The notes under the pieces: model-generated
What the model saw: only the letters and a program-made list of their open reading frames with translations
Told to the model about the DNA's origin: nothing
Databases searched by the model: none
Assembly: GCA_965249005.1 (NCBI GenBank)
Contig: CBDFLD010000014.1
Location: forward strand, 124,001-188,000
Reading direction: 5' to 3'
Length of the DNA: 64,000 bases
DNA from: CBDFLD01 sp965249005
GTDB taxonomy: Bacteria; Acidobacteriota; UBA6911
Shown: positions 28,123-37,274 of the stretch, piece after piece
Numbering within the stretch: the first letter of the stretch is position 1
How the letters are laid out: each line of letters begins with the position of its first letter
Translations under genes and position numbers: made by a program

Positions 28123-28621
28123 CTTTGCCTCCGTGCAGCAGCGGCGTCAAACACAGGGCCAACGGCTGACGGGAAGCGTAACAAAGCGTCAGCGCTCCGG
28201 TGACCTTCTCGAGCAGCCTATCCGTGCCGTCGAGCGTGTAGTGGCAAAGGCCGAGCTGATCCAGGATGGGTCGGGTGGCCTTACCCATGGCCACCTGGGA
28301 AATGTTGAATTCACCGAACTCCCCACGAAGGTTGATAAACAGTGGAACTGGAATCCGGCAAGGGATGCACAAGCTTGCAATGGCGTTGACGCTGTTGCCG
28401 AATCCGCTCGACTGCATGAACACCGCCGCGTTGCGCCCAACAGCGTAGGCACCGGAAGCGATCCCCACGGCCTCCTCCTCCCGGGTGGCCGAGACCAGAT
28501 GAAAATAAGGATCCGCATCCAGCAGTTTCGTGACCTGATGAATGTTCGCATCCGGAACGTAGGCGATCAGGGGAATCGACTTCTCTTTCAAGGCTTGTGC
28601 GACGGTTTCGGCCCAGCTCAC
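28115..28621 (-). CDS. ThDP-dependent decarboxylase, N-terminal (alpha) subunit
   Basis: The pyrimidine-binding half (ComD type) of the split decarboxylase. I place the start at a GTG at 28621, seven bases after AAGGGAG, which gives 168 residues, the usual length. The frame continues to an ATG at 28696 but the extra residues are not family-like. Key blocks are PDANIHQVTKLLDADPYF, SATREEEAVGIASGAYAVGR (with the conserved Glu that activates ThDP) and FMQSSGFGNSVNAIASLC. It forms the active enzyme with the product of 27547-28122. Confidence 0.85.
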   Translation of the reverse strand: MSWAETVAQALKEKSIPLIAYVPDANIHQVTKLLDADPYFHLVSATREEEAVGIASGAYAVGRNAAVFMQSSGFGNSVNAIASLCIPCRIPVPLFINLRGEFGEFNISQVAMGKATRPILDQLGLCHYTLDGTDRLLEKVTGALTLCYASRQPLALCLTPLLHGGKVA

Positions 28622-28768
28622 GGTGGTTCTCCCTTGGTAGGAGTAAGTACCGCGGGATTCTATGTCCCTTGTTTTTGTTCTGCAAGCCGGTTTCACTCAC
28701 GTCAACCCGGGTGGAAGTTGCGAGGGTGGCGAGTAGTTCAGGAACACTGCGGACAGATGATGGGTCGC

Positions 28769-29440
28769 CTACTTGCGAGCAATGGCAACCCAATCCTGGC
28801 GATGGAGGGCACTGTGGGTCTTTGTTGCGTAGACGCATACGACTTGCTCGATCTGAAGTTCGTGGTGACGCATCAAGCGCACGAGCGATTCCCGCGAAAA
28901 AAAGAATGGATGCGCCCGTTCACGAAACACTGGGGCCGTGCGCTCTAGCAGCGTCCGCACGAAGGCGAACGCCCGCGGGTGGGTATAGACGCCGAGGACA
29001 ACGAGGCTGCCGGGCCGCGCGACCCGGGAAAGCTCACTCACAAAATGGGAAGGTGAAATCACATGATCGATCACGTTGAAGGAAAAGACGCCGTCGAAGC
29101 TTCCGTCAGCGAAGGGCAACTCCTCCCCGATACAGGTCACGAAGTGACCGTTCAGCGGCTGAGGCGACAAAGGACTATGGACGGTTGCCAGCGGATCCGC
29201 AAAGACACGACTCACGTTTGTCATGGCTCTTGTCGCACAGGTGGGCCCACTCCCTACCTCCAGAATGCTCTCTCCTGAGAAACCTCGCTGGTTGATCTCC
29301 TGGAGAACCTGCGCGTAACGCGTGTCGACGCGGTTCTCCTGATAGGGAACAGCATTCTGTTTCACCCAGAATCCGGCTTCATGAGCCTGGGCTTGATTCC
29401 ATCGTTGCTTCTTTACATCACGCAGGGACCAGGGAACCAT
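28769..29440 (-). CDS. Class I SAM-dependent methyltransferase
   Basis: 223 residues from an ATG at 29440 with AGAGGAC upstream. The SAM motif is ILEVGSGPTCATRAM, and the methyltransferase 11-type core continues as GEELPFADGSFDGVFSFNVIDHVISPSHFVSELSRVARPGSLVVLG. The substrate is unknown. It lies about 150 bp upstream of, and in the same direction as, the split decarboxylase genes but is not tightly coupled to them. Confidence 0.82.
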   Translation of the reverse strand: MVPWSLRDVKKQRWNQAQAHEAGFWVKQNAVPYQENRVDTRYAQVLQEINQRGFSGESILEVGSGPTCATRAMTNVSRVFADPLATVHSPLSPQPLNGHFVTCIGEELPFADGSFDGVFSFNVIDHVISPSHFVSELSRVARPGSLVVLGVYTHPRAFAFVRTLLERTAPVFRERAHPFFFSRESLVRLMRHHELQIEQVVCVYATKTHSALHRQDWVAIARK

Positions 29441-29598
29441 TTGTCCTCTCTTGGAGCGATTGCGCTGCCGGGATTCCAGGATCATATGCGGTTACAGCTT
29501 TTGGCTCAACGTATTTGGCATGGCGGGCCAGACGGGGTATATGTGCGGGAAGTATTTTCATGGTAAGGTCGGTACACAACGACAATAGGAGGGATGTT

Positions 29599-30381
29599 AT
29601 GTCCGTTAGGCAGAGATACACCGGGTGGGTTGTGACCGGCATCGTTTTCATGTGCACGATCACATCACCCAGCCTGTCTCGAGATCAGGGGAAGGCGATG
29701 GCCCTCGATTCCCTCGATGGCCTCGAGCTACACAACGTGACTGCGGCTCCGGTAACCTTCAAAGGGCGGAAAGCGCTGCGCGTAACGATTGATCCTGAAA
29801 CCGCCAAGAAGCTGGCAGCGGCAATGAAAAAGTTCCGGAGCGCTCCCCCTCCGGCCGGAGCGGCGGGACCTGCTTTCGAACGTTTTCCCCGATTCGACCA
29901 TCTGACCATCATCGAGGATCTGGAATTTCAGGATGGTGTGATCGAAGTCGAGCTTGCAGGAGAACCGGCGAAGAATGCTCCGGGATTGGCTCGCGGCTTC
30001 GTGGGGGTGGCGTGGCGTGTCCAGCCCGACAGAGAGCAGTACGATTGCATTTACCTGCGGCCGGCCAACGGCCGCGCGGAGGACCAAGAGCGCCGCAACC
30101 ATTCAGTTCAGTACCTGGCGCATCCCGATCACACCTGGTTCAAGTTGCGCCGTGAGACACCTGGAAAGTATGAATCCTACGTCGATCTCGTTCCGGGCGA
30201 GTGGACGAAGGTGAAGATCGAAGTGCGGGGAGACAAGGCCCGTCTCTACGTCCATGGCAACGAACAGCCGACCCTGATCATCAATGATGTGAAGTCCGGA
30301 CCGGATGGGAAAGGGGCCATCGCGCTCTGGATCGAGGGGACGACCGTCGCGCATTTCTCGAACTTGAGAGTGTCTCCCTAG
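29599..30381 (+). CDS. Secreted laminin-G-like / family-16 hydrolase-like (DUF1080-type) protein
   Basis: 260 residues from an ATG at 29599 preceded by AGGAGGG. A signal peptide (WVVTGIVFMCTITSPSLS) is followed by a concanavalin-A-like jelly roll: LEFQDGVIEVELAG, ARGFVGVAWRVQPDREQYDCIYLRPANGR, WTKVKIEVRGDKARLYVHG and GAIALWIEGTTVAHFSNLRV. This is the pattern of DUF1080 (3-keto-disaccharide hydrolase)-type proteins, which bind or cleave sugars. Exact function unknown. Confidence 0.82.
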   Translation: MSVRQRYTGWVVTGIVFMCTITSPSLSRDQGKAMALDSLDGLELHNVTAAPVTFKGRKALRVTIDPETAKKLAAAMKKFRSAPPPAGAAGPAFERFPRFDHLTIIEDLEFQDGVIEVELAGEPAKNAPGLARGFVGVAWRVQPDREQYDCIYLRPANGRAEDQERRNHSVQYLAHPDHTWFKLRRETPGKYESYVDLVPGEWTKVKIEVRGDKARLYVHGNEQPTLIINDVKSGPDGKGAIALWIEGTTVAHFSNLRVSP

Positions 30382-30447
30382 CGGAGACCAAAGCTATGAG
30401 GGTGGGGAATGGTCGGTGTGCCGACTAATGCGCGCTCGGTGCGCTGA

Positions 30448-31698
30448 CTAGTGTGCGGGGCTCTCCCGATCGATCGCCACGAAGTTTCCGGAATGTTCTC
30501 CTATCTGCACCCGGTGTTTCTGGACCTCTTGGTAGCCAGGATCGAGCCGTAGGTCGATAACCATGGACAGACTCGGCCAGCCCACGAGAATAAAGACGTC
30601 CCAATCGATCTCCCCGAGCAAGTTGTGCTGGACCTGCGCGCGAATGAAAGGCCGCGCTCCGCGCGCTCGCGTATAGGGCACGGCCCCCTGGAAATAGGCT
30701 TGGTGGTGTGCCGTTCCATTTTCCACCGCCTCGGCTCCAGCACCGAAATCGTAGAGGTTGAAGAAATAGATCGGCTCGGTACGAAAGCCCTGGTAAGTGG
30801 TTTCTGTCTCCAACTGCCCCCGTGTGGGGTCTCCCCCACCGTCGGGATAAAACGCAAGCAACTCCTCGACGAGTTGCTCCGGCGACTTACCGTCCACATT
30901 CGGGGTCGGGATCTCCGAGGCCAGTTTCCCTGTTTGATTCAGGTTGAACCGCGCCTCCATGGGGATCACGTTTGGGCCAGTCACGAAGGACAGGACGTCG
31001 GCCAGCGCCTCATGCCGTAACTGGCTGGCCGCCTGATACTCATCCGTCAGCAGGGCAGTCATATAGTCTGCCCGCGACGGGTAGTGAACGATGGAGGCCG
31101 TACCTCCTGCGCAGTTGAAATCCTCCACATCCCCGACCCCCGGAGTCAGGATATCATTCACTTTCACGACTTTGCCGCCCACACTCTCGATGCCGGGCAG
31201 GATCGCGTTCAAGTATGCGTCGTACTGTTTTTTGGCACCTTCGCCAGGCCGCAGCTTCGCTAGCTCCACAACGTAGATCTCCAGGGTCTCGAACGCCCCG
31301 TGGTCGTGCACTTCGCGCCAAGCGGACTCGTCCGGATCGAAGCTAGGGTGAGTGTACGCTTGTGCCACCTGCTCAAAGACCAGGGCTGATGCCTTATTGC
31401 TGGCCTCTCGGGTACACCCGACGGTCAGCAAGCTGGTTGCAAGTATCAGGACTATCGAGGTGTTGTGTTGCCTTTGCCCGCCAGGTCTGTGGTGCACTCG
31501 AGCCAGGTCCCAGAGCCGACGAGTAGATGAAGAAGCGTTAAAAAAGGTGGCTGCCTTTCGTCGTCCCCGCGCGGTGGCGCGCCGGTCGGATTCGAAAAAG
31601 TTCACGATTGTTTTTCCCCGTCGATGAGCCCACGCAGGAGTTCGACTACTTTGCCCTAGTGTGCCACAGGAATGCAAGATTGACGGAGCAGATGTCAT
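30448..31698 (-). CDS. Lipoprotein with tandem DUF1330-like domains
   Basis: The frame covers 416 residues, but the N-terminal 70 are unlike a protein start. A lipoprotein signal (IVLILATSLLTVGC) lies near residues 84-97, so the real start may be the GTG at 31497. The mature part has two alpha-beta segments that resemble DUF1330/dimeric-barrel proteins: LEIYVVELAKLRPGEGAKKQYDAYLNAILPGIESVGGKVVKV with ASIVHYPSRADYMTALL, and IRAQVQHN...WDVFILVGWPSLSMVIDL. No function can be given beyond a surface-anchored ferredoxin-like fold. Confidence 0.68.
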   Translation of the reverse strand: MTSAPSILHSCGTLGQSSRTPAWAHRRGKTIVNFFESDRRATARGRRKAATFFNASSSTRRLWDLARVHHRPGGQRQHNTSIVLILATSLLTVGCTREASNKASALVFEQVAQAYTHPSFDPDESAWREVHDHGAFETLEIYVVELAKLRPGEGAKKQYDAYLNAILPGIESVGGKVVKVNDILTPGVGDVEDFNCAGGTASIVHYPSRADYMTALLTDEYQAASQLRHEALADVLSFVTGPNVIPMEARFNLNQTGKLASEIPTPNVDGKSPEQLVEELLAFYPDGGGDPTRGQLETETTYQGFRTEPIYFFNLYDFGAGAEAVENGTAHHQAYFQGAVPYTRARGARPFIRAQVQHNLLGEIDWDVFILVGWPSLSMVIDLRLDPGYQEVQKHRVQIGEHSGNFVAIDRESPAH

Positions 31699-31808
31699 GC
31701 GTCGGGCGGGACCGCTGCAGGGGCGTTGTCAGGGTCCGCGTTAGACGTCGGCGTGTTTCGGCCCGCCGAAATCAGTCCTCGCAACAGCAATGGGAATGGT
31801 CTTGCCGA

Positions 31809-32087
31809 TCAGAGCTTGAACTCTTTATCCAAGACAAAAATCTTGACCGTCTCCCGATTGATGCCATCAGAGTCCATCGCTTCTGATGTCGCGGGGGAAC
31901 CCATGGTTTCCAAAAATTTGTCCAGGTCGTCCGGCTCCACGCAGACAGCGATTTCGTTGCTTTCCGTTACCCCGAAATCGATGGTTTTGGTGACGCTCTG
32001 ACTCCTGAAGAGGTCACCACGGGTACGGAAGCCTTCTTCCCACCTTGTCGAATCTTCAATCTGGGCTGTGACTACTACCTTAGGCAT
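31809..32087 (-). CDS. Small hypothetical alpha-beta protein
   Basis: 92 residues, cytoplasmic, with the alternation expected of a dimeric alpha-beta barrel (MPKVVVTAQIEDSTRWEEGFRTRGDLF..., then EIAVCVEPDDLDKFLETMGSPATSEAM). I recognise no named family with certainty. It is the last chromosomal gene before the selC-integrated element: its start is 30 bp from the 91-bp att repeat. Confidence 0.75.
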   Translation of the reverse strand: MPKVVVTAQIEDSTRWEEGFRTRGDLFRSQSVTKTIDFGVTESNEIAVCVEPDDLDKFLETMGSPATSEAMDSDGINRETVKIFVLDKEFKL

Positions 32088-32116
32088 CTTTGTTCTCCTC
32101 CCGTAACGAGATCACT

Positions 32117-32207
32117 GTAACCCACCGAAAACAAAGGATGGCGGAGGTGCATGGGAATCGAACCCACCGAACCCAGCTTCCGCTGAATCCCACTGGATTT
32201 GAAGTCC
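32117..32207. repeat. att repeat, left end of the selC element
   Basis: 91 bp that match 39314-39404 with a single difference (CCACCGA here, CCACTGA there). The repeat contains the 3' two-thirds of tRNA-Sec, from the anticodon stem to CCA, plus 22 bp of downstream flank. The sequence after 32207 is unrelated to tRNA-Sec, so this copy is a truncated tRNA. Confidence 0.92.
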
Positions 32208-32337
32208 GAAAACCAATAACCAAGGTCTTCGGTGCAACAGGCACTAAACGATGAACTTGCCGTCACTTATCCCGCGTTTCAGTATATCGTGAAGTTGCCC
32301 TGAGTTGCGGCAAATTGCGTTACATTTCGTCCTGATA

Positions 32338-32354
32338 GCTACAGTTTAGTTACA
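32338..32354. promoter_or_regulatory. Possible integrase arm-type site, left
   Basis: GCTACA and GTTACA separated by five bases. The same pair with the same spacing lies at 39221-39237 near the other att repeat. Position and symmetry suggest recombinase arm-binding sites; this is inference. Confidence 0.4.
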
Positions 32355-32476
32355 TTCAAAGCCGACCCAGGCCTACCGCCGCCCCCACCCCCATGCTTTG
32401 TGTATGGGTCCTATCGCCGCCCCATATCACGGCTTGGTAGATTTGAACATAAAGAGACGTATCATCGCCTTAGAAG

Positions 32477-32677
32477 CTAATCGTTTTGACGCTCTCCCCT
32501 TCGCAACCACGAAGGATCTCGACCACGTTTTAGCCCGTCCACGTGGACGACCACAAACAGATACAGTCCAGCAATGACCGCCAAGAGAATCGGCAATGGA
32601 ACAAGATCCTTGATGACGTACTCGTAGACCTCATACCACAAGTGGAAAGCCACGATCTCCCTGAGCAAAGTGATCAT
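32477..32677 (-). CDS. Small single-span membrane protein of the selC element
   Basis: 66 residues with one strong hydrophobic helix (LVPLPILLAVIAGLYLFVVVHV) and a basic C-terminus. The ATG at 32677 follows AGGAGG with good spacing, which argues for a real gene. No family recognised. It is the only likely cargo gene left of the IS21 insertion. Confidence 0.55.
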   Translation of the reverse strand: MITLLREIVAFHLWYEVYEYVIKDLVPLPILLAVIAGLYLFVVVHVDGLKRGRDPSWLRRGERQND

Positions 32678-32768
32678 CCTCAGTCCTCCTAATGGAAACG
32701 GAGGGTCCAGAATCCGATTTTTCCGGGTATCATTAAGGTTGGTACTAGCGTACCCGTCGCCGAGGGTG

Positions 32769-33131
32769 TTAGCGATCGCGTGAAACCGCAGTTTTCTGAA
32801 CGGGCGCCGGTAGAGAGGTTTTCAGGCGCAGTTTGATTCGAAGATACCTCACGTAGTCTGCCGAGATAGGATTCTGAAGTAATTCCTCAATGACCGGGAG
32901 AAAGTAATACAGGGACCGGATAGGCGATAGCCTGCGTGCCTGTGGATCACGGAGTAACCGACGAGCGGAAGTCAGGAGTAAGCTCGATTCTATGACCGAA
33001 AGCGGAACCCGACGATCATAGAGCTGATAAGCGAGTTGATAGTCTTGCCGACGAGGCCGTTGTGGAGTCTCAGGCAGCTGGGCGTAGAGATCAACAACAA
33101 TCTTTACGTATTGAATGCGATTGGACGGCAC
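32769..33131 (-). CDS. IS21-associated accessory protein (fourth gene)
   Basis: 120 residues, starting 5 bp after the istB stop and ending with a stop codon that lies inside the terminal inverted repeat, so it belongs to the IS. It is helical, with PLSVIESSLLLTSARRLLRD and SPIRSLYYFLPVIEELLQNPISADYVRYLRIKL. I recall similar unnamed proteins next to IstB in other bacteria but cannot name a family. It may act in target choice or regulation of transposition; this is inference from location. Confidence 0.72.
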   Translation of the reverse strand: MPSNRIQYVKIVVDLYAQLPETPQRPRRQDYQLAYQLYDRRVPLSVIESSLLLTSARRLLRDPQARRLSPIRSLYYFLPVIEELLQNPISADYVRYLRIKLRLKTSLPAPVQKTAVSRDR

Positions 33132-33136
33132 GGGTT

Positions 33137-33910
33137 CTAACGTTTCTTTTTCCTCCGCGCGGAGGCTTCCTGCTCGCTCTCTCGAATCCGATAGCTACGT
33201 CCTTCAATGACGGTCACATCGGCATGGTGAGTGAGACGATCCAAGAGCGTGGCAATGCAAGCGGCATTGGGAAAGACCTCGTTCCATTCTCGAAAGGCTC
33301 TATTTGTACTTATAACGATGGATCGATGCTCATAGCGCCGGTTGACGACTTCGTACAGCAGATCCGCGGCATGGTTGTCATAGGAGAGATACCCGACTTC
33401 GTCTACGCACAGAAGGTGAGGGCGGGCGTAGGATTGGAACTTTCTTCTTCGGAGTTCCGGGGAATCACATTGGAGATCTTCGATCAGGTCGGCAGCCGTA
33501 CGAAACAGGACGGAATAGCCGGCCAGCACAGCAGCGTGGGCAATGTTTTTGGTAATCATGGTCTTGCCCAGACCGTTGGCACCGAGTAGGACAAAGTTGC
33601 GACCATCCGGGATGAAATCCAGAGTGAGGGCGCGTTCGATGACCTGGCGATCGATTTTCTTTGGCCAATTCCAATCGAAATCCGCCAGCGGTTTGAAGCG
33701 GCCGATGCGGGAGCGTTTCAGGCGGCGCTCGAGACTGCGGCGGCCACGCTCTCGAGCTTCGGCCTGCAACAGCTCCTCGAGCATTACACGAGGACTCCAA
33801 CGACCCTTGGTAGCCCGGGCGATGAAGTCTTCCAGGGATTCAGAAGTGGCATTCAGACCGATGCCGGCGAGTTGGGTGGCAAGGTTATTCGTCACGGTCG
33901 GAGAGGTCAT
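33137..33910 (-). CDS. istB: IS21-family ATP-binding helper protein IstB
   Basis: AAA+ ATPase that assists the IS21 transposase, related to DnaC. From the ATG at 33910 it has 257 residues. The Walker A motif is LLGANGLGKTMI near residue 110, Walker B is LLCVDEVGYLSYD, and sensor I follows as IVISTNRAF. The start overlaps the 3' end of istA by 26 bases, typical of translational coupling in this family. Confidence 0.92.
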   Translation of the reverse strand: MTSPTVTNNLATQLAGIGLNATSESLEDFIARATKGRWSPRVMLEELLQAEARERGRRSLERRLKRSRIGRFKPLADFDWNWPKKIDRQVIERALTLDFIPDGRNFVLLGANGLGKTMITKNIAHAAVLAGYSVLFRTAADLIEDLQCDSPELRRRKFQSYARPHLLCVDEVGYLSYDNHAADLLYEVVNRRYEHRSIVISTNRAFREWNEVFPNAACIATLLDRLTHHADVTVIEGRSYRIRESEQEASARRKKKR

Positions 33911-35369
33911 CGTAGGCCTCCAAGTTGTGGGGTTGGACGTTGAGGTTGGCAAGATCGGGACGACGAGTCAGATCGACAGGTAGTAGATGACGACGCTGTT
34001 GGGAGCGGCGATGTTTCTGTAGAATGAAGGCAACCGAAGAAGCCCGAGGCGTCTGCCGCTGGAGTGCTTCCCGAACGGCGACTTGTAGTTCCGTGGCTCC
34101 ATAATCCTCCAAGAGCTGAGATAGCTGAGTGGTTTGCCCGCCGGCGGACTCTCCCCGCTGGAAGGCAGCCGCGATCAAGGCTTCGCTTTCAGGTACCGAT
34201 TGAGCAAGACGGCCTCCAGGAGTAGCGCCGATGGCTTTGCGCTTCTCTTGTAGCAGTGCTTCTTGATGCGCCGGATCCAGGACGGCGTCATGGCGGTTGT
34301 AGGAGCGGCGGTGTCGGGCGATTTCGGTTGCGCCATCGAGAATGCGTACAGTGTCCTGTGATGCTGCCAGAGTGAGTGCTCGACCCACGGCCGTGTGTGG
34401 AATCGGGTAGTCGTTGAGATCAAAACGGATATAGATGGTCTTGCGCGATCGAACCGGTACCACCAGATCGGTATCGAAGGAATGCACCGGCAGTGGAAGC
34501 AATCGAGGTTTTTCCTCTTCTTCGAAGATTTGCTCAACGGTGCGGGACTGGTCTCCGGGCCAGGGACGTCGATGAGCGATTTCGTCGCGCCACAGAAGCG
34601 CTTGACGGTTGAAGTCCTCCAGGGTGGTGAAGCGGCGTGCGGCAAAGAAAGAGTGTCGGATGTACTGGATGGTTCTTTCGACACGCCCTTTCTGATTGCC
34701 ACGGGCCACTTGGCACGGGCGAGTGGCAAAATGATAGTGAGCACAAAGCTCAATCAGCCGAGGATGAAAGTGCACGGCATCGCCGTGGCGTTCCAGCACG
34801 GCCGACTTCAGATTGTCGCTTAATATGACACGAGGGCAGCCCGACCATGAGTCGAAGGCCCGGACGTGACCGCGCAAGAAGTTCTCCAGGGTTTGATCGA
34901 AGAAGAACTCCAGATATAGGGCTCGGGAATAAGAAAGTGTAAGAACGAAGCAGGACAACCGACGACGGGCACGGCCGATTGCAACGGCTCCAAAATGTGC
35001 CCAATCGACTTGGCCCTGCTCGCCAGGAAATGTTCGCAGCCGTAAGAAGGCTTCTCGGTGAACAGGGCGGAGACGGGCGACGACTCTCCGGAGTATCACG
35101 ACACTGCCGGTATAGCCTCGATCCCGAATCATCTCATAGATACGAGTCGTTCGTAGGCGCGGATACTTCTCCAAAGTCTCCTTGATAAAGTCGATGTAGG
35201 GATCCGTGAGACTGGGACGAAGGATCTTGGCTCGATTGAATCGATCGGTTTGCAGGGCGGTTCGTACCGTATCCCGGTGAAGTCCCAGTTCTTGCGCGAT
35301 GGTTCCAATCTTCCAATGCTCGGCATAGAACAAGCGACGGATGTGTGCCACGGTCTCGGCTGCAATCAT
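33885..35369 (-). CDS. istA: IS21-family transposase IstA
   Basis: 494 residues. The N-terminal helix-turn-helix (HWKIGTIAQELGLHRDTVRTAL) binds the IS ends. The integrase core carries the DDE residues in QVDWAHFG, ILSDNLKSAVLE and KGRVERTIQYIR. The C-terminal region has VPVRSRKTIYIRFDLNDYPIPHTAVGRALTL, as in other IstA proteins. The frame is intact. It starts 3 bp after the stop of the Cys-rich gene. Confidence 0.93.
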   Translation of the reverse strand: MIAAETVAHIRRLFYAEHWKIGTIAQELGLHRDTVRTALQTDRFNRAKILRPSLTDPYIDFIKETLEKYPRLRTTRIYEMIRDRGYTGSVVILRRVVARLRPVHREAFLRLRTFPGEQGQVDWAHFGAVAIGRARRRLSCFVLTLSYSRALYLEFFFDQTLENFLRGHVRAFDSWSGCPRVILSDNLKSAVLERHGDAVHFHPRLIELCAHYHFATRPCQVARGNQKGRVERTIQYIRHSFFAARRFTTLEDFNRQALLWRDEIAHRRPWPGDQSRTVEQIFEEEEKPRLLPLPVHSFDTDLVVPVRSRKTIYIRFDLNDYPIPHTAVGRALTLAASQDTVRILDGATEIARHRRSYNRHDAVLDPAHQEALLQEKRKAIGATPGGRLAQSVPESEALIAAAFQRGESAGGQTTQLSQLLEDYGATELQVAVREALQRQTPRASSVAFILQKHRRSQQRRHLLPVDLTRRPDLANLNVQPHNLEAYDDLSDRDE

Positions 35370-35372
35370 GTT

Positions 35373-35837
35373 TCATCTCCATCCATGAAACACATCGATG
35401 AGCTGGCCCGCTCGACCGCAAACCATGCAGGTGATAGGGCCGGAAATCGTAGATGTGGTGTGTGTTTGAACTTTCTCATCACGTTGTACTTGCGCTTCGC
35501 GCGCAGCGATCCTGCCAGAACGAAGCTCGCTTCGGCTACCTGGATCCGTCACGCGGGCCATGGCTCGTCGACGCCGGTACGCTCGCTGACGGTCTCTGTG
35601 ATCCAATCTTCCTTCGGGGCTTTGTTGATGCAGGCGATTGGCCTTGCGACGTTGCTTCCGGCGCGCTTTGCTACGACAGCGACAACTGCAGTACTGCTGT
35701 CCACGGTCACAGCAGCGACAGATCCAGAAAAGCGCCCCGCAGCCGTCAGCTCGGCAAAACCCTTGACGAAAGGTAACTTCGGAGGTGACCGTCATCCCAT
35801 TCCCAGGGGTGGGAACTGGACAACGGCCACAAATCAT
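35373..35837 (-). CDS. IS21-associated cysteine-rich, basic protein (first gene)
   Basis: 154 residues upstream of istA, ending 3 bp before it. The middle has a cysteine cluster (FCRADGCGALFWICRCCDRGQQYCSCRC) followed by a very basic stretch with KARRKQRRKANRLHQQSPEGR and LDHRDRQRAYRRRR, and a late CMVCGRAG. This suggests a zinc-binding nucleic-acid-binding protein. The start may also be an internal Met at 35795. Its position inside the inverted repeats shows it is part of the IS; role unknown. Confidence 0.72.
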   Translation of the reverse strand: MICGRCPVPTPGNGMTVTSEVTFRQGFCRADGCGALFWICRCCDRGQQYCSCRCRSKARRKQRRKANRLHQQSPEGRLDHRDRQRAYRRRRAMARVTDPGSRSELRSGRIAAREAQVQRDEKVQTHTTSTISGPITCMVCGRAGQLIDVFHGWR

Positions 35838-36057
35838 GGCAGGCTACGAACATCTGATGGTTTGGTAGCTCTTCCAAAGAGAGCCGCCAACGGACCCCGA
35901 TTGTTAATGGCGGTCGGGGTCCTCTTCCACACCCGAAAACAGCATAACCTATTGAGAAAAACTTGAGGAGGCGCCTACGGCGCCGATGATGTTGAGGCTT
36001 GTTATCTCGGCGTTTGTTCAGAAAAGTGCGGTTTTAAGCGATCAGTAACACCGAGGG

Positions 36058-37274
36058 ACCTGGACCCAGATTTCACGTCCCATGGGCGGCGACAAGCCTC
36101 CTGGGTCGGGGCTGTGACCATTTGCGGTGGATTCAGCAACCGACCTGGGAGTGCTTGCAGACCTTCGCCAAAAAAAGCACAAGTGTCTCGGCAAGCCGCG
36201 ATCTGATTAGATACGGGTTAGTTCGCCGTGGACTTGCTTCTTACACTCGACACCTACGTTATCGTATTCATTCGATGAGGGAATTAAGCCAAGAAGAGCT
36301 GATACCCCTTGTCGTCGCGGCTGTCCTTAGCAACGTTCTAAAACAACGTTCTCAAACGTGTTGTCAGATTTGAACATAGCGACGATTGCACTTCGTGCTT
36401 CGCTTTGGAACTCGCCCCTGTAGATCTTTTCGTGGCGGCCTAACTCCTTGAGCAACAAAAGGATGAACCGACCCCAAGCAAATGCATTCTCATGTGAATC
36501 GTTTTGATGATTCGGAGCGCCCGATTTCAATTCAAGTTTTTGGATCGATTCGTCTCGGTCGCCATGGCGCAGGAAAGGAGGCGGACTTCATGGCCATCAA
36601 CCTATAGGGTGTCCAGTCGCGAAGGTTGTCAGACAGGGTGGCGGAAGCAATCTCTTGAGGGAGCTTCCGTCTTACCCCTGGCGAATCCGAGCTCATGGAC
36701 ATTCCTGTGGTCAAGATCCGGTCGTGACCGGAAAGATGAAAAAGATGGTCGGCTTCATACTTGAACTTGCTGAGCAGAAATCTTCCGTGATTTGACCTAG
36801 GCGCACATATTTTATTGAATAAGAATAGCTTAGAGGCGACTCTGGCCCTTCTCCGTGGAGTGCTTGGACGAGCTTTCTGTGCTCCTCTGTCACTGGAATT
36901 CGCGGCCATGAATGTATGCGAATTTCGTTTTTGGAGAGCTTATCCAATTACTCCAATAAAGACATCTTTCCCGAAACGACTTCGGAAATGACATGTTTCA
37001 GCCCTGAAATGCTGCCCGGTGCGTTTCTGGAAAAGTCTGTAAATGAATGATTTAGGCCTGCTGGGGGCGGCATCAATCCGCCCCCCAAGAAATACATCTG
37101 ACCCGCTGCGATGACTCGGAACGTCCGATGTCCATTCAAATCTTTGGATCCGAGCCGGGCTGATAGATTTGGACATTAGGGAACGATGCAGTCCAGAGGG
37201 GGCAAAGTACGGCGGCGAGTATAAAAATGACCACAATTTTCTACTTGAACTTGGCTGAGCAGGAACTTTCCTGA
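36058..37274. other. Decayed region of the selC element with imperfect duplications
   Basis: About 1.2 kb with no convincing gene. Two segments recur: 36506-36551 resembles 37110-37155 at about 80 percent, and 36758-36797 resembles 37242-37281. GATTTGAACAT-like motifs occur at 36367 and 37166, and also at 32440 on the far side of the IS. This looks like the remains of duplicated ancestral sequence, perhaps gene fragments or a replication region. Confidence 0.5.

Larger units (their letters stand above)
32767..36050 (-). mobile_element. IS21-family element with four genes
   Basis: 3284 bp. The ends are TGTTAGCGATCGCG at left and CGATCAGTAACA at right; about 44 bp at each end form an inverted repeat with roughly 80 percent identity, including the blocks AAACCGCA and TTTTCTGAAC. 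A perfect 7-bp direct repeat CCGAGGG flanks it (32760-32766 and 36051-36057). Inside are istA and istB and two further genes packed in the same operon. Classical IS21 elements have only istA and istB. Confidence 0.93.

Noticed and set aside
35250..35966. 238-residue plus-strand frame
   Set aside because: Antisense to istA and the Cys-rich IS21 gene; no start signal or family resemblance.
36122..37250. Several 60-125-residue frames in the selC element
   Set aside because: No ribosome sites, no family-like sequence, and the region shows degenerate duplications instead of coding constraint.
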